Notes: generated from the letters alone by a model not told the origin. Shown: positions 52,352-61,789, counted from the stretch's first letter. The stretch is 64,000 nt of DNA from Marinoscillum sp965229915 (GCF_965229915.1 NZ_CBDDJZ010000001.1:1426001-1490000), one strand, 5' to 3'. Program-made: numbers and translations.

Positions 52352-53389
52352 CTATAAACAGTTTACCAGGTAACCACCAATTTCTTTTATGTTAAGAACT
52401 GTCTCCGCAGCTCCAGTTTCATATGCCAACTTCGGCATCCCGTAGATCACACTTGATGCTTCATCCTGAGCGATGGTCATGCCACCGGATGACTTAATCT
52501 CCTGCAATCCATTTACTCCATCTTTGCCCATTCCTGTGAGCAGTACTCCAATCACTTTGCTTCCGTACACTTTGGCCGCAGACATCATCAAGGCGTTTAT
52601 TGAAGGATTATTATATTCTTTGAAATGCTCATCAGAATAACCAATCTTAACGGTATCACTCTTATCCTTCACCAGCACCATATTGGTATCTCCCGGTGCG
52701 ATGATCACCATGCCCGGTTTGGGGATCATGCCTTTTTTACCAACTACTACTTTGAGGGGACTAATGAAATCCAGCCTTGCAGCAAAGGATTTGATGAAGT
52801 TGGTAGGCATGTGCTGACCAATCAGCACGGGAACGTTTAAGTTGGCAGGGAGAGAAGTGATTACCTTTTCTACAGCAGTGGGTCCGCCAGTAGATGCTCC
52901 GATAACAATGGCATGATATAAGGCTTTCGAGTCAAATGTATGTGAAAGCTTATTAAGCCCGTCTTTTTCTATTTTCGTGGCCTTAGGTTTGGCGCGAGCT
53001 ACTCGTTTCACCGTAGCTACCAGGTGCACTCCTATTTCACGGACTTTTGATCCTCCTTTTTGTGGTTTGTTAATGTAATCAACGGCACCAAGTTCCAACG
53101 CATCAAAGATGGGATCGAGATTGGTATTGCCAACAGAGCTTAAAATCAGAATCGGCACTGGATGCACCTGCATGATCTTCTCCACGGCATAGAGTCCATC
53201 AAACTCACCCATGTTCATATCCATCAGTACCACATCTGGCCGAAGCTCTTTAGCAAGCTTTACGGCTTCTTTACCATCCACTGCGCTGCCTACTACATTG
53301 AGCTCATCATCTTTAGACAACAGATCCGTGAGCAACAGGCGCATGAATGCCGAATCATCAACTACTAATATGTTTATATGCTTCGCCAA
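52352..53389 (-). CDS. cheB: chemotaxis methylesterase/deamidase CheB
   Basis: CheB has an N-terminal receiver with D57 in VVLMDMNMGEFDG and a C-terminal methylesterase with the catalytic Ser166 (IGASTGG), His193 (GQHMP) and Asp290 (TGMGKDG). At 345 residues it is complete. It removes receptor methyl groups and so provides adaptation together with CheR. Its start lies 1 base after the CheW-like gene's stop. Confidence 0.95.
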   Translation of the reverse strand: MAKHINILVVDDSAFMRLLLTDLLSKDDELNVVGSAVDGKEAVKLAKELRPDVVLMDMNMGEFDGLYAVEKIMQVHPVPILILSSVGNTNLDPIFDALELGAVDYINKPQKGGSKVREIGVHLVATVKRVARAKPKATKIEKDGLNKLSHTFDSKALYHAIVIGASTGGPTAVEKVITSLPANLNVPVLIGQHMPTNFIKSFAARLDFISPLKVVVGKKGMIPKPGMVIIAPGDTNMVLVKDKSDTVKIGYSDEHFKEYNNPSINALMMSAAKVYGSKVIGVLLTGMGKDGVNGLQEIKSSGGMTIAQDEASSVIYGMPKLAYETGAAETVLNIKEIGGYLVNCL

Positions 53390-53390
53390 T

Positions 53391-54227
53391 TTATACCTCC
53401 ACTAGTCTGGATTTCAGACGATCTCCCTCGATCATCTCGTCAATATCAATAAAGAAAATCACCCTATCTCCCGTACGAATGAGGCCTTTGATATACGTTT
53501 CATCCAGGGAGGTCTCAGAAACACTATCATCAGCCGCCTGAATCCGTCCTCCGGCTATCATCTGACTGACCGGCACTTCTGGCACCAGCACACCTACCGT
53601 AAAGCGCTCTGTTTTCACCACAATGGTATATTCAGCTCGTTCTGCAAGGTTTTCAGTACTATCTACATAACCTAACTTGTAGGCCAGGTCAAGCGTCACT
53701 ACACCCTTCCCTCTGATAGTGGCAATACCAGGAACATATTTAGGAGCTTGAGGCATGCGGGTGATGGTAGGTGTCACTACTACTTCATTCACCTTGCTGA
53801 TCTCCAATGCAAACTCTTCCTGCTCTATTCTAAACACAATAAGGTGTACCTGCTTTTCTGAAAGCTCCTTGATCTCTTGATTAAACTTTTCGTGTAGTCG
53901 ATGCCTTCTTTCGTATTCAGCACGTGTCAGTAATCCCTCTCTGATAGCAGGATTTTGCTCAGGAGCCTTTCTAGGCTGTTCCTCTTCTACTAACACAGTC
54001 TTTGGAACATCTACTTGTTTAGTAGAAGTGACCTTAGGCTGTGAAGTTTTTTTGGGTGTGGACTTCTTTATAACAGTAGTCTTTTTAGCCTTTTTCGCCA
54101 CCGGCTTGTCCGGACTCTTTGCTGACCTGGTCGGTTTCTTTGCCCTGGTCGCTTTCGTCTCTTTTTTATCTTGAGCCTCTTCCCCTGGGATGAGGCTTTT
54201 TTTCTTCAAGTTTCCTCCTAATGCCAT
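53391..54227 (-). CDS. CheW-like adaptor with lysine-rich N-terminal tail
   Basis: The 278-residue protein has an unusual N-terminal tail. Residues 1-76 hold about 21 lysines, with AAKKAKK-like and KKSTPKKT runs and few acidic residues, followed by a helical linker (90-125). The C-terminal CheW domain (about 126-270) includes GIATIRGKGVVTLDL. Regular CheW proteins are about 150-180 residues; this one has an extra 110. The tail could bind DNA or activate the ParA ATPase encoded next door. The gene is 2 bases after parA and 1 base before cheB. Confidence 0.88.
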   Translation of the reverse strand: MALGGNLKKKSLIPGEEAQDKKETKATRAKKPTRSAKSPDKPVAKKAKKTTVIKKSTPKKTSQPKVTSTKQVDVPKTVLVEEEQPRKAPEQNPAIREGLLTRAEYERRHRLHEKFNQEIKELSEKQVHLIVFRIEQEEFALEISKVNEVVVTPTITRMPQAPKYVPGIATIRGKGVVTLDLAYKLGYVDSTENLAERAEYTIVVKTERFTVGVLVPEVPVSQMIAGGRIQAADDSVSETSLDETYIKGLIRTGDRVIFFIDIDEMIEGDRLKSRLVEV

Positions 54228-54229
54228 CC

Positions 54230-54970
54230 TTATACTAGTTTTAGGAATTCTTCACTTAACTCCAGGTAATCGTTAGCACTGTTGGATCCTGGTGAGTAGG
54301 TAATTACACTTTGTCCAAACGAAGGCGCTTCAGAAGCCCTCACATTTGGTCGTATTTGAGTATCAAAAAGCTTAAAATCATAGTTGCTCTGTATATGGTC
54401 AAACACCTCTGATGACAGCTTACGTCTCCGATCTACCATCACTGGCAGAATGCCTAATACTGATAGCTCTGGGTTGAGTGACTTTTTAACCTTTGCCAGT
54501 GTTTCTGAAATAAGGTCCAATCCCTGCAAGCTCAAAACTTCCATAAGCATTGGTATGAGCACATACTGACTTGCTGTGAGTGCATTGACAGTGAGCATCG
54601 AGAGTGATGGTGGACAATCAATGAAGATGTAATCATAACCTGTCAATTGTTCCAAAATCTCTTTAAGACGAAACTCTCGGTTTTCAGCATCGACCAACGA
54701 AAGCTCTACATCCGCCAACGTAACGCTTGATGGAATGACATCCATTCCTTCTCTGGACACTATCACCTCGGACAGGTCAGCTTCACCATAAAGCAATTCG
54801 GCTATGGTCTTATCTTTATCCACTATCCCCAAAGAATAGCCCAGACTTCCCTGTGGATCCATGTCCACCAGCATTACTCGTTTACCTTTTTCTTCAAGGC
54901 TCTTGCCGAGGTTTATGGTACTGGTGGTCTTTCCTGTTCCTCCTTTTTGATTTACAACTGCAATGGTCAT
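54230..54970 (-). CDS. ParA-family ATPase, array-positioning type
   Basis: The 246-residue protein has the deviant Walker A KGGTGKTTSTINL (9-21), the DMDPQGSLGYSLG motif and IFIDCPPSLSML. Such ParA proteins segregate plasmids or chromosomes, or place chemosensory clusters (ParC/PpfA type). There is no parB and no visible parS nearby. Being first in an operon with the CheW-like protein, cheB, cheA and cheR, it is more likely an array-positioning factor. The -40 region carries an 11-bp motif shared with the MCP operon. Confidence 0.9.
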   Translation of the reverse strand: MTIAVVNQKGGTGKTTSTINLGKSLEEKGKRVMLVDMDPQGSLGYSLGIVDKDKTIAELLYGEADLSEVIVSREGMDVIPSSVTLADVELSLVDAENREFRLKEILEQLTGYDYIFIDCPPSLSMLTVNALTASQYVLIPMLMEVLSLQGLDLISETLAKVKKSLNPELSVLGILPVMVDRRRKLSSEVFDHIQSNYDFKLFDTQIRPNVRASEAPSFGQSVITYSPGSNSANDYLELSEEFLKLV

Positions 54971-55006
54971 TACTGGTTGTTTAGGTGGTGATTTTTAAAA
55001 GTAATA

Positions 55007-55017
55007 AGCTAACGATT
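55007..55017 (-). promoter_or_regulatory. 11-bp motif AATCGTTAGCT upstream of parA
   Basis: The minus strand reads AATCGTTAGCT ending 36 bases before the parA ATG. The same 11 bases in the same orientation end 38 bases before the ATG of the MCP gene at 61751. Two che-operon starts sharing it suggests a common control element. Confidence 0.4.
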
Positions 55018-55181
55018 TTTTCCTTTTCAAAATAGTCTAGTCCTAACATTCTTCGCCTGCTGGGACTTTACTTTTGATTGCTATTCTAAACATAACACCA
55101 AAAAAATACATGAGCCCAAGCGATTCGTTTAAACCTGAGAATTTTCGGATAGACGGGCATTTACGAATAACTATCCTATAT

Positions 55182-55208
55182 AAAAAAGGCTCTGATTATC
55201 AGAGCCCT
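55182..55208 (-). terminator. intrinsic terminator after the 57-aa gene
   Basis: The minus strand has an 8-bp stem, GGCTCTGA/TCAGAGCC with a 3-base loop, followed by six T. It follows the stop of the 57-residue gene at 55233 and supports that gene being real. Confidence 0.8.
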
Positions 55209-55232
55209 TTGATCGTTCACCGTTTTAAAATA

Positions 55233-55406
55233 TCAACTAAATGGCTGTGAGGATTTTCTTGAAGTGACATGCACTTTAAAGAAACGCTCGCATTCTTCCT
55301 GCGACCCTACAAACACTACCCTATCTCCACGTTTTACCAGATACTGATCCAGATACTCATCATAAGCTACCCTCACAGCGAATCTATTTTTCAAAGACTT
55401 CAACAT
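55233..55406 (-). CDS. 57-residue basic protein
   Basis: ATG 55406 opens a 57-codon frame with many basic residues: MLKSLKNRFAVRVAYDEYL at the start, then LVKRGDRVVFVGSQEECE and FFKVHVTSRK. It has one Cys and no signal peptide. It is followed by an intrinsic terminator and placed 36 bases after the SiaC-like gene's stop. I know no family for it; a strand-rich fold is likely. The terminator and the placement make it a probable gene. Confidence 0.55.
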   Translation of the reverse strand: MLKSLKNRFAVRVAYDEYLDQYLVKRGDRVVFVGSQEECERFFKVHVTSRKSSQPFS

Positions 55407-55442
55407 ATGCTAATCAAAACAACAACTAATCTGTAAAATGCC

Positions 55443-55844
55443 TTAAGATGCCTGAGCTACTTTTTGCTGAAAAGAGGTATAACTCTCGATGAAATTGAAC
55501 TGGGCGTCCAGAAGATCCTGAAAATCCTCACCACATTCAAGCATGTCGTCATCTTCCTCTTCATAGTGCCAGTTAATCACTATTCTCAGACCCTGATCTT
55601 CTAGAGCTTTCAAGCGCTTCAAGATGTCAAAGATGCACTTAGCAGAACTGGTATTGAACATGCTTAATTTGAAGTCAGCTTTGATGCCGCCACGTGTGGC
55701 TTTGATTGCATTCAATATTTTGAGCAATGGCTGGTACACTGCCATGCTATTGTCCGGACTGGACATTCCAGTAATCTCTAACCTGCCTTTTCTAGGGTCA
55801 AATTTGATCTCTGGTGTTAGGTGTGTTTTTCTAATGAATAACAT
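55443..55844 (-). CDS. SiaC/DUF1987-like phosphorylatable regulatory protein
   Basis: I use ATG 55844 (133 aa); the longer TTG frame to 55901 adds an unlikely leader. It has the SiaC-type segments EIKFDPRKGRLEITG, MSSPDNSMAVYQPLL, MFNTSSAKCIFDIL (phosphorylatable Thr around residue 65) and INWHYEEEDDDMLECGEDF. In characterised systems SiaC is phosphorylated by SiaB and dephosphorylated by the PP2C SiaA, and its unphosphorylated form acts on SiaD. Here a PP2C is encoded at 43987, but no SiaB or diguanylate cyclase is seen. Confidence 0.82.
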   Translation of the reverse strand: MLFIRKTHLTPEIKFDPRKGRLEITGMSSPDNSMAVYQPLLKILNAIKATRGGIKADFKLSMFNTSSAKCIFDILKRLKALEDQGLRIVINWHYEEEDDDMLECGEDFQDLLDAQFNFIESYTSFQQKVAQAS

Positions 55845-55974
55845 TTGTCGATGATTCTTAATTCGTAATAGCGTGATACAAGAATAAGAATCATTAACCA
55901 ATACTCCCTAATGAAAACGCTGAATGAGAAGAAACTGACGATGAGTGAGATTTTGAAGCCCTAAGATTCCAAAA

Positions 55975-58617
55975 TCAATCGATCAATACCCTTAATTCTG
56001 GATATTCTTTCTTTAATTCCTTCACTCGGTTATCTGCCTTGATAAACTCTTCAGAAACCTGACGATGTACGCCTAATAGGCCATAACTATCAAATTCAGG
56101 GATGAATATTGGAAGTTTGCGAATAAACCAATAGGTGCTCTTCCCGTTAAGTTCGACACGTTCTAAGGTAACCGACGTTTTCCGCTCTTGAATGAGCTGT
56201 TTTTCAACTGTCCAGTACTGAGTTGCCTGATCATCGTCAAAGAAATGATCGAGTGTTTTGCCCAGCACTTCATTGACCGGATCACCATAGCTCTGTGCTC
56301 CTTTTTCATTGATTAGGTAAAAATGACCTGTTGCATCTTTGACCTCAACGCGCTCCTCCATGTGGTCGATAATTTTCAGGAACATTTGATTTTGCTTGGC
56401 AATCAAACCTTGCTGTTCTTTCAACTGATCTGCACGTTTATTTGACTGCTGCTCGGCCATTTTTAGATCGGTGATATCCCGACTGATTCCAAACGTACCA
56501 ATGATCTCACCATTCACGTCTCTGAGCGGCATTTTGGTGGTAGAAACAAACCCACTACTTCCATCATTTCTATCTTCCTCTTCAATAACGTTCAACAGAG
56601 GATTTCCTGTTTTAATGATTTCCTGTTCATCATTGAAAGCCTTCTGTGCATGAGCTCCAAAGAAATCAAAATCCGTCTTGCCTAGCACATGATCTACAGA
56701 GTCCATCTTATGTAGCTTTATTAATGATTGACTGACACGGGTAAACTTGCTTTCCAGATCTTTGAAATAAATGAGGTCCGGTATGTTATCTAAAAGCGCA
56801 TCCAACAAGGCTTTCTCCCTTTCAAATTTCTCGCGCATGTTATACAAAGCGCTATTCTCGACATTTTGCCCGGTGAGCTTCATCATGGAAATACCTTCCT
56901 TAAACTCCTCCGCTACCTGTGCCAGGTAAGTAGTCTTTTCACTGAAACTGGTCATTCCGGAGGACAACTCGGTGGCCGAACTTGCCACCTCCTCAGTACC
57001 AGCAGCTGTTTGCTCGGCTATTACCACAATACTCTCGGTAATAGAGACCACATTGTTGATGCTGTCAATCTGCGAATTAGCACCTTGCAATATGTCCTCA
57101 GAGTGGTGAAGAGTGATGTTGGATGACTCAAAGATCTCTCGGAAAGACTCAGAGGCTTGCTGGGAGGTGGTTTCTCCATTTTTGACAATACCTCTCATGT
57201 GGTCGATCACGGTCGCAGCCTCCAGGGTGTCTGCCTGTACATCCATTACCAACGCTTCAATTTCTTTGGCTGACTTTCTAGAGTCTTCCGCCAACTTGCG
57301 GATTTCTTCTGCCACTACGGCAAACCCTCTGCCTGCCTCTCCAGCCTGGGCGGCCTCTATTGCAGCATTTAGAGCCAAAAGGTTCGTTTGAGAAGCAATC
57401 TCCGTTATTACTCCCAGCACTCTGGCAATCTCCTTGGACTGATCCGTCAGTACATTCATAGAATCATTGGTCTTTTCGGAGTAGTCCGAAATTTCCCGCA
57501 TGTTTTTGACCATCTCATCCACTATGCCAATTCCTTTCTCACTTACTTCGGCGCCTCTTTTTGCAGCTCCGTTAATTGATTCAGACTTCTCTACCATGTC
57601 TTTGGAAGCCTTCAGGATTTGCTCTACCAGACTAGAGGACTCATCTACCTTGGATAACTGACTCTGAGCTCCATGACTCATTTGACTAATAGATGAAGCG
57701 ATCTCACTGGTATTGGTGGTCATCTCCTCCCCTGTGACTTGCATTTCAGATGAGGAGCTATCAATTAAATCTACATTTTTGGCGATGGTGTTTAGAAGTG
57801 AATCCAGATTATCCAATGCCAGATTCAAGTTATCCGTCATTTGCTTGATATCACCAGATGCCCGGTCGGTGTATCTAAGCGTTAGATCTCCAGCAGCCAT
57901 GGCACTTACTATCTTATTAATAGAGAAGAATGGCACGGCTACTGTTTCGAGTAACTTATTGATGGATAGACTAAGCTGCTCCCACACTCCATTTTTTCCT
58001 TCACTATCTACTCTGGCTCTGAGGTCACCTTCTTCACTAGCCAATTTCACCACATCATTGGTCTCTCCAATAATTTGATGCAGGTTGTCTTTCATATCCA
58101 CTAGCGTCTGACCCAGTACATCATGATCACCCTTTGCTTCAAATTCATACTCCAGATTTCCTCTCTTGATTTCTTCGGCAAGAAGTGTTGTGCTTTTGAG
58201 AAAATCGATATGAGATATCAGTGCCCTGGTAATATTGCCAATCTCATCATGGCGATGCATTGTTTTTAGCTCTTCAAAAGAGACTCGTGTGTCACCAGAT
58301 GCCATCAGGTTGATCCGCTTGATCATTCGATAGAGCGGATGATGTATGTGCCTGAACACATAGCGCATTCCTAGAAAAAACTGCAATACGATGAGCGGTG
58401 AGGCGTATAGAAAATACTCAAAGCCAAACTTACCTGCGGCAAAGGAAATTACCGAGAGTTCTGCGGATATGACTACAAAGGTGAGACATACATAAAAAAG
58501 AAATGACCCCTTGAAGTTTCTATAAATTACATAAAGACTGACTGCTGTTATAATTAGCACATATAGGGTGATTTTGAGTATCTCCATCACCTCAGTGCTC
58601 AATAATCGATCATTCAT
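55975..58617 (-). CDS. methyl-accepting chemotaxis protein with C-terminal PAS domains
   Basis: The 880-residue protein has three or so N-terminal membrane helices (about 14-34, 40-60 and 70-86) with little periplasmic part, then HAMP-like segments. The MA domain has the tip EIASQTNLLALNAAIEAAQ (406-424) and AVVAEEIRKLAEDS. After the MA domain come two PAS domains (about 605-720 and 740-855) with the signature GTFGISRDITD. PAS after the signalling tip is unusual. It would signal to CheA through the CheW proteins. Confidence 0.9.
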   Translation of the reverse strand: MNDRLLSTEVMEILKITLYVLIITAVSLYVIYRNFKGSFLFYVCLTFVVISAELSVISFAAGKFGFEYFLYASPLIVLQFFLGMRYVFRHIHHPLYRMIKRINLMASGDTRVSFEELKTMHRHDEIGNITRALISHIDFLKSTTLLAEEIKRGNLEYEFEAKGDHDVLGQTLVDMKDNLHQIIGETNDVVKLASEEGDLRARVDSEGKNGVWEQLSLSINKLLETVAVPFFSINKIVSAMAAGDLTLRYTDRASGDIKQMTDNLNLALDNLDSLLNTIAKNVDLIDSSSSEMQVTGEEMTTNTSEIASSISQMSHGAQSQLSKVDESSSLVEQILKASKDMVEKSESINGAAKRGAEVSEKGIGIVDEMVKNMREISDYSEKTNDSMNVLTDQSKEIARVLGVITEIASQTNLLALNAAIEAAQAGEAGRGFAVVAEEIRKLAEDSRKSAKEIEALVMDVQADTLEAATVIDHMRGIVKNGETTSQQASESFREIFESSNITLHHSEDILQGANSQIDSINNVVSITESIVVIAEQTAAGTEEVASSATELSSGMTSFSEKTTYLAQVAEEFKEGISMMKLTGQNVENSALYNMREKFEREKALLDALLDNIPDLIYFKDLESKFTRVSQSLIKLHKMDSVDHVLGKTDFDFFGAHAQKAFNDEQEIIKTGNPLLNVIEEEDRNDGSSGFVSTTKMPLRDVNGEIIGTFGISRDITDLKMAEQQSNKRADQLKEQQGLIAKQNQMFLKIIDHMEERVEVKDATGHFYLINEKGAQSYGDPVNEVLGKTLDHFFDDDQATQYWTVEKQLIQERKTSVTLERVELNGKSTYWFIRKLPIFIPEFDSYGLLGVHRQVSEEFIKADNRVKELKKEYPELRVLID

Positions 58618-58682
58618 ACGTTAAGTTGTGTTTAATGCCAAATCATCAAATAGGGGGTGTTGATTTGGCACAGCTGTGGTTG

Positions 58683-59234
58683 CTAATTATCTATCATCTC
58701 TAATATATCTATTAAGATGATCATATCTCCGTCTACTTTGACAATTCCTTTAATAAACTGATCATCGGCCGAAAGATTTTTCACTACACTGGCCGATGTA
58801 TTTATTTGATTTTTTTCCACTACAATGGTGTCCGGAACCTGACTCACTATCATACCCGCATGTACCTGTGGATCTTTGATCACCACTACATAAGCGGTAT
58901 CCAAATCCACTTCAGATGCTATATCCGGGTTGAGCTTCCTGGCCAGATCAGTTACAGCAATGACATTACCCCTAATATTACCAACACCAAGGATATAATC
59001 CTCAGATTGCGGCACAGGAGCTATGGGTGGAAGCTTGACCACCTCTTTTACCTTTTCGATAGAAATCGCATACTTTTCCTTACCCATTGGGAAGACCACA
59101 AGTACTTCACGATCAGCTATCTCCTTTTTTTCGCTGATCTCCTGATTGATGGTGCTTAGTTCGGCTCGTTCCACCCAACTGCCTGCAGCAGATGTAGAAG
59201 CCTCCTTGGTTTTTATATTGTTTCCAGTTGCCAT
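58683..59234 (-). CDS. cheW: CheW-like adaptor
   Basis: A 183-residue CheW domain with a short N-terminal extension (1-45). The core shows LVVFPMGKEKYAISIEKVKEV, GVGNIRGNVIAVTDL and INTSASVVKNLS. It couples MCPs to CheA. It lies between the two MCP genes, one base after the dCache MCP's stop, so it is co-expressed with it. Confidence 0.92.
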   Translation of the reverse strand: MATGNNIKTKEASTSAAGSWVERAELSTINQEISEKKEIADREVLVVFPMGKEKYAISIEKVKEVVKLPPIAPVPQSEDYILGVGNIRGNVIAVTDLARKLNPDIASEVDLDTAYVVVIKDPQVHAGMIVSQVPDTIVVEKNQINTSASVVKNLSADDQFIKGIVKVDGDMIILIDILEMIDN

Positions 59235-61751
59235 TTATTTCAATCTAAACTTGCTCAATCTATCTGTCAATTCATTTGCTACTTCTGACAGACTCTGCGA
59301 ACGTTCTACGTAATTGTCCATACCTGCAGAAAGCTCGGTTGCAGAACTTGCGATTTGTTCCGTTCCAGCTGCTGTCTCTTCAGCTATAACTACCACAGAC
59401 TCAGTGATGGTCACCACGTTTTTAATGGAGTCAATTTGTTGTTGGACACGTTTTCTGATTTCCTCAGTCATCAAAAGTGTTTTGGATGATGATTGAGTGA
59501 TTTCTGTGAAAGCTTCTGATGTGAGGTTGGTTGCCTCTTCTCCGCTTTTCACACTGTTTTTCATCATATCAATTGCAGTGGCTGCAGTGCTCACGTCATT
59601 TTGCACATCACTCACTAGCTGCTCGATCTCTCGAGCAGACTTTTTACTATCTTCGGCTAGTTTTCTAATCTCCTCAGCAACAACCGCAAAACCTCTACCT
59701 GCTTCCCCAGCCTGAGCAGCTTCTATGGCGGCATTGAGTGCTAGAAGGTTGGTTTGTGAAGCGATCTCTGTGATGACTCCCAACACCTTGGAAATCTCAT
59801 TGGATCGTCTGGTCAAGACCTGAATGCTGTCAAAGGTGTCAGAGGAGAATGCTGCAATATCCCGCATGCTGAATCCTACCTTCTTCACCAAAGTGAGTCC
59901 TTTTTCACTGTTATCAACTCCCGCCTGTGCTGAGGCATTGATGCTGTCCGATTGATCACCCATCTCGTTGGATGATCTCAGTATGCCTTCTACGAGTGAT
60001 GAAGACTCATCAACTTTTACCACCTGATTTTGCGCTCCATTGGACATCTCAGAAATAGACGAAGCAATCTCACGTGTATTGATGGTCATTTCTTCACTCA
60101 CAGCGAGCATTTCCTGTGAGGACTCAGCCACGATTGACGCCACTCCAGATATACTCTCAATGAGCTCATTAATATTGTCAAGTGCTTTGTTGAAACTATT
60201 AGCCATGGTCTCTACATCACCTCGTGCCATCTCATCATATCTCACGGTCAAATCACCATCTGACATGGCATTGACCATATCATTAATCTTTCTGAATGGG
60301 GTGGAGACGGTATCCAAAAGATTGTTGATCGATTCACTCAGATCCTTCCAAGCTCCTTCTTCCCATTCACCTTCCATCCTGGCGCTCATGATTTCACCAT
60401 CCTCTCCAGCCTTTTGGATGACTGATTTGGTCTCACGGCTCACTCGCTGCAGATTCTCTCTCATGCGGATCAACGAATAGCCCAACATATCATTCTGACC
60501 CGAAATTTCAAAATCAGTCTCTAAGTTTCCTTTACCTATTTCATGCGAAAAATTGGCCTTTTTGGTCAAATCATCCATTAGTTGATTGGCAGATTTAGCC
60601 AGAGTACCCAACTCATCTTTCGACTCTATCTTCAATCTGTTCTCATCGGATAGGTCCCCTTCTGCAAGTTTGGTGAGCAAGTAACTGGCCTTCTCTAATG
60701 AATGAGCCATTCCGGATGATATCCAAAAGGTCACACCAATCAATAATGCCAAACCTATCAGGCCTACGATAACTGTGACAAAAAAGGTAGAATTGAATTC
60801 AGCAGTGATTTCTGATACAGGAACAACAAAACCAGTAGACCAGGGAAAACTTGACCTCCCTACCGGAATGGATGCAAAAGATACATAGACATCTTCACCC
60901 ATATCATCATCATACACCGTATAAGCAAACGATTCTCCATTCTTTATTTTCTCTCGAACATTGTATGGACTCTTTTTGACGATACTTAATGTATCCATGG
61001 ACTGGCTAAACAGATTATTGTTTTTATGAGAAATGATGACTCCCTCATTGGATAACAAAAAGGCAAAACCAGATTCGTAGAAATCAACTTTGGCAATGTC
61101 TTTAAAATCGTCTACGGTCATGTCCGTACCAATAATTCCGGCAAAACGACCATCCAGCTCTATGGTCACCGTAGGTGAGATGCCGAGTAGTGAATCCGTA
61201 GAACCTGATTCATAATCATAATCAGAATACCAATAAGGCTCAGAAAGCTTTTCGCTATGGTCACGGTAATTCTTTAAAAACCAATAAATACCTGATGTAG
61301 GGTCTCCATCCATATTGGCCAGTTCGCTGGAGGACCTCACCTGACCATCTCTTATGTACGTATTGAATCGCTCACGACCATACTCTTTGGTGTATCCTTC
61401 CTGGATAGCCCAGAGCTGCCAACTCATCCAGGTAGCGTCATATTTGGAGTAGTCTTTGATTACGTTGGTGAGCAGCTTTCTTCTAAGACTATCCCGCATT
61501 GGACGATCCAGTGTGGTCATAGTCTCTATGGCATTCTTCATGGTGCGAGCCACAGCCATGTCTTCATCCAGGATCGATTTGATTTCATTGGCCTTTTGGA
61601 CGGCATAAGAATCGGCTAATTTTTTAGCTTCTTTGATCGCATTGGATCTAAGCTGGAGGCTTATATAACCGAGTGAAATGACATAAATGAGTACTGTCAT
61701 GCCTACGATCAGCAGCATCATCTTTTGTCTAATGGTCAAGTTGGTGTTCAT
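59235..61751 (-). CDS. methyl-accepting chemotaxis protein with dCache ligand domain
   Basis: I use ATG 61751 (838 aa); a TTG two codons earlier is possible. Membrane helices at about 12-30 and 322-344 bound a double-Cache periplasmic domain (YWYSDYDYESG, FAGIIGTDMTVDDFK). A HAMP (about 345-400), a HAMP-like repeat and the MA domain follow, with tip ITEIASQTNLLALNAAIEA and AVVAEEIRKLAEDS (near 660-700). dCache domains bind small molecules such as amino acids; the ligand here is unknown. It is the first gene of an MCP-cheW unit. Confidence 0.93.
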   Translation of the reverse strand: MNTNLTIRQKMMLLIVGMTVLIYVISLGYISLQLRSNAIKEAKKLADSYAVQKANEIKSILDEDMAVARTMKNAIETMTTLDRPMRDSLRRKLLTNVIKDYSKYDATWMSWQLWAIQEGYTKEYGRERFNTYIRDGQVRSSSELANMDGDPTSGIYWFLKNYRDHSEKLSEPYWYSDYDYESGSTDSLLGISPTVTIELDGRFAGIIGTDMTVDDFKDIAKVDFYESGFAFLLSNEGVIISHKNNNLFSQSMDTLSIVKKSPYNVREKIKNGESFAYTVYDDDMGEDVYVSFASIPVGRSSFPWSTGFVVPVSEITAEFNSTFFVTVIVGLIGLALLIGVTFWISSGMAHSLEKASYLLTKLAEGDLSDENRLKIESKDELGTLAKSANQLMDDLTKKANFSHEIGKGNLETDFEISGQNDMLGYSLIRMRENLQRVSRETKSVIQKAGEDGEIMSARMEGEWEEGAWKDLSESINNLLDTVSTPFRKINDMVNAMSDGDLTVRYDEMARGDVETMANSFNKALDNINELIESISGVASIVAESSQEMLAVSEEMTINTREIASSISEMSNGAQNQVVKVDESSSLVEGILRSSNEMGDQSDSINASAQAGVDNSEKGLTLVKKVGFSMRDIAAFSSDTFDSIQVLTRRSNEISKVLGVITEIASQTNLLALNAAIEAAQAGEAGRGFAVVAEEIRKLAEDSKKSAREIEQLVSDVQNDVSTAATAIDMMKNSVKSGEEATNLTSEAFTEITQSSSKTLLMTEEIRKRVQQQIDSIKNVVTITESVVVIAEETAAGTEQIASSATELSAGMDNYVERSQSLSEVANELTDRLSKFRLK

Positions 61752-61789
61752 GTTCAACGCTTTATAAGATTTACAATAAATCTTCTTTG

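Noticed and set aside
54230..54970. Plasmid partition locus
   Set aside because: ParA has no ParB or parS nearby and is followed directly by chemotaxis genes.
55110..55250. 47-codon plus-strand frame
   Set aside because: It crosses the terminator hairpin and the end of the 57-aa gene on the other strand; no supporting features.
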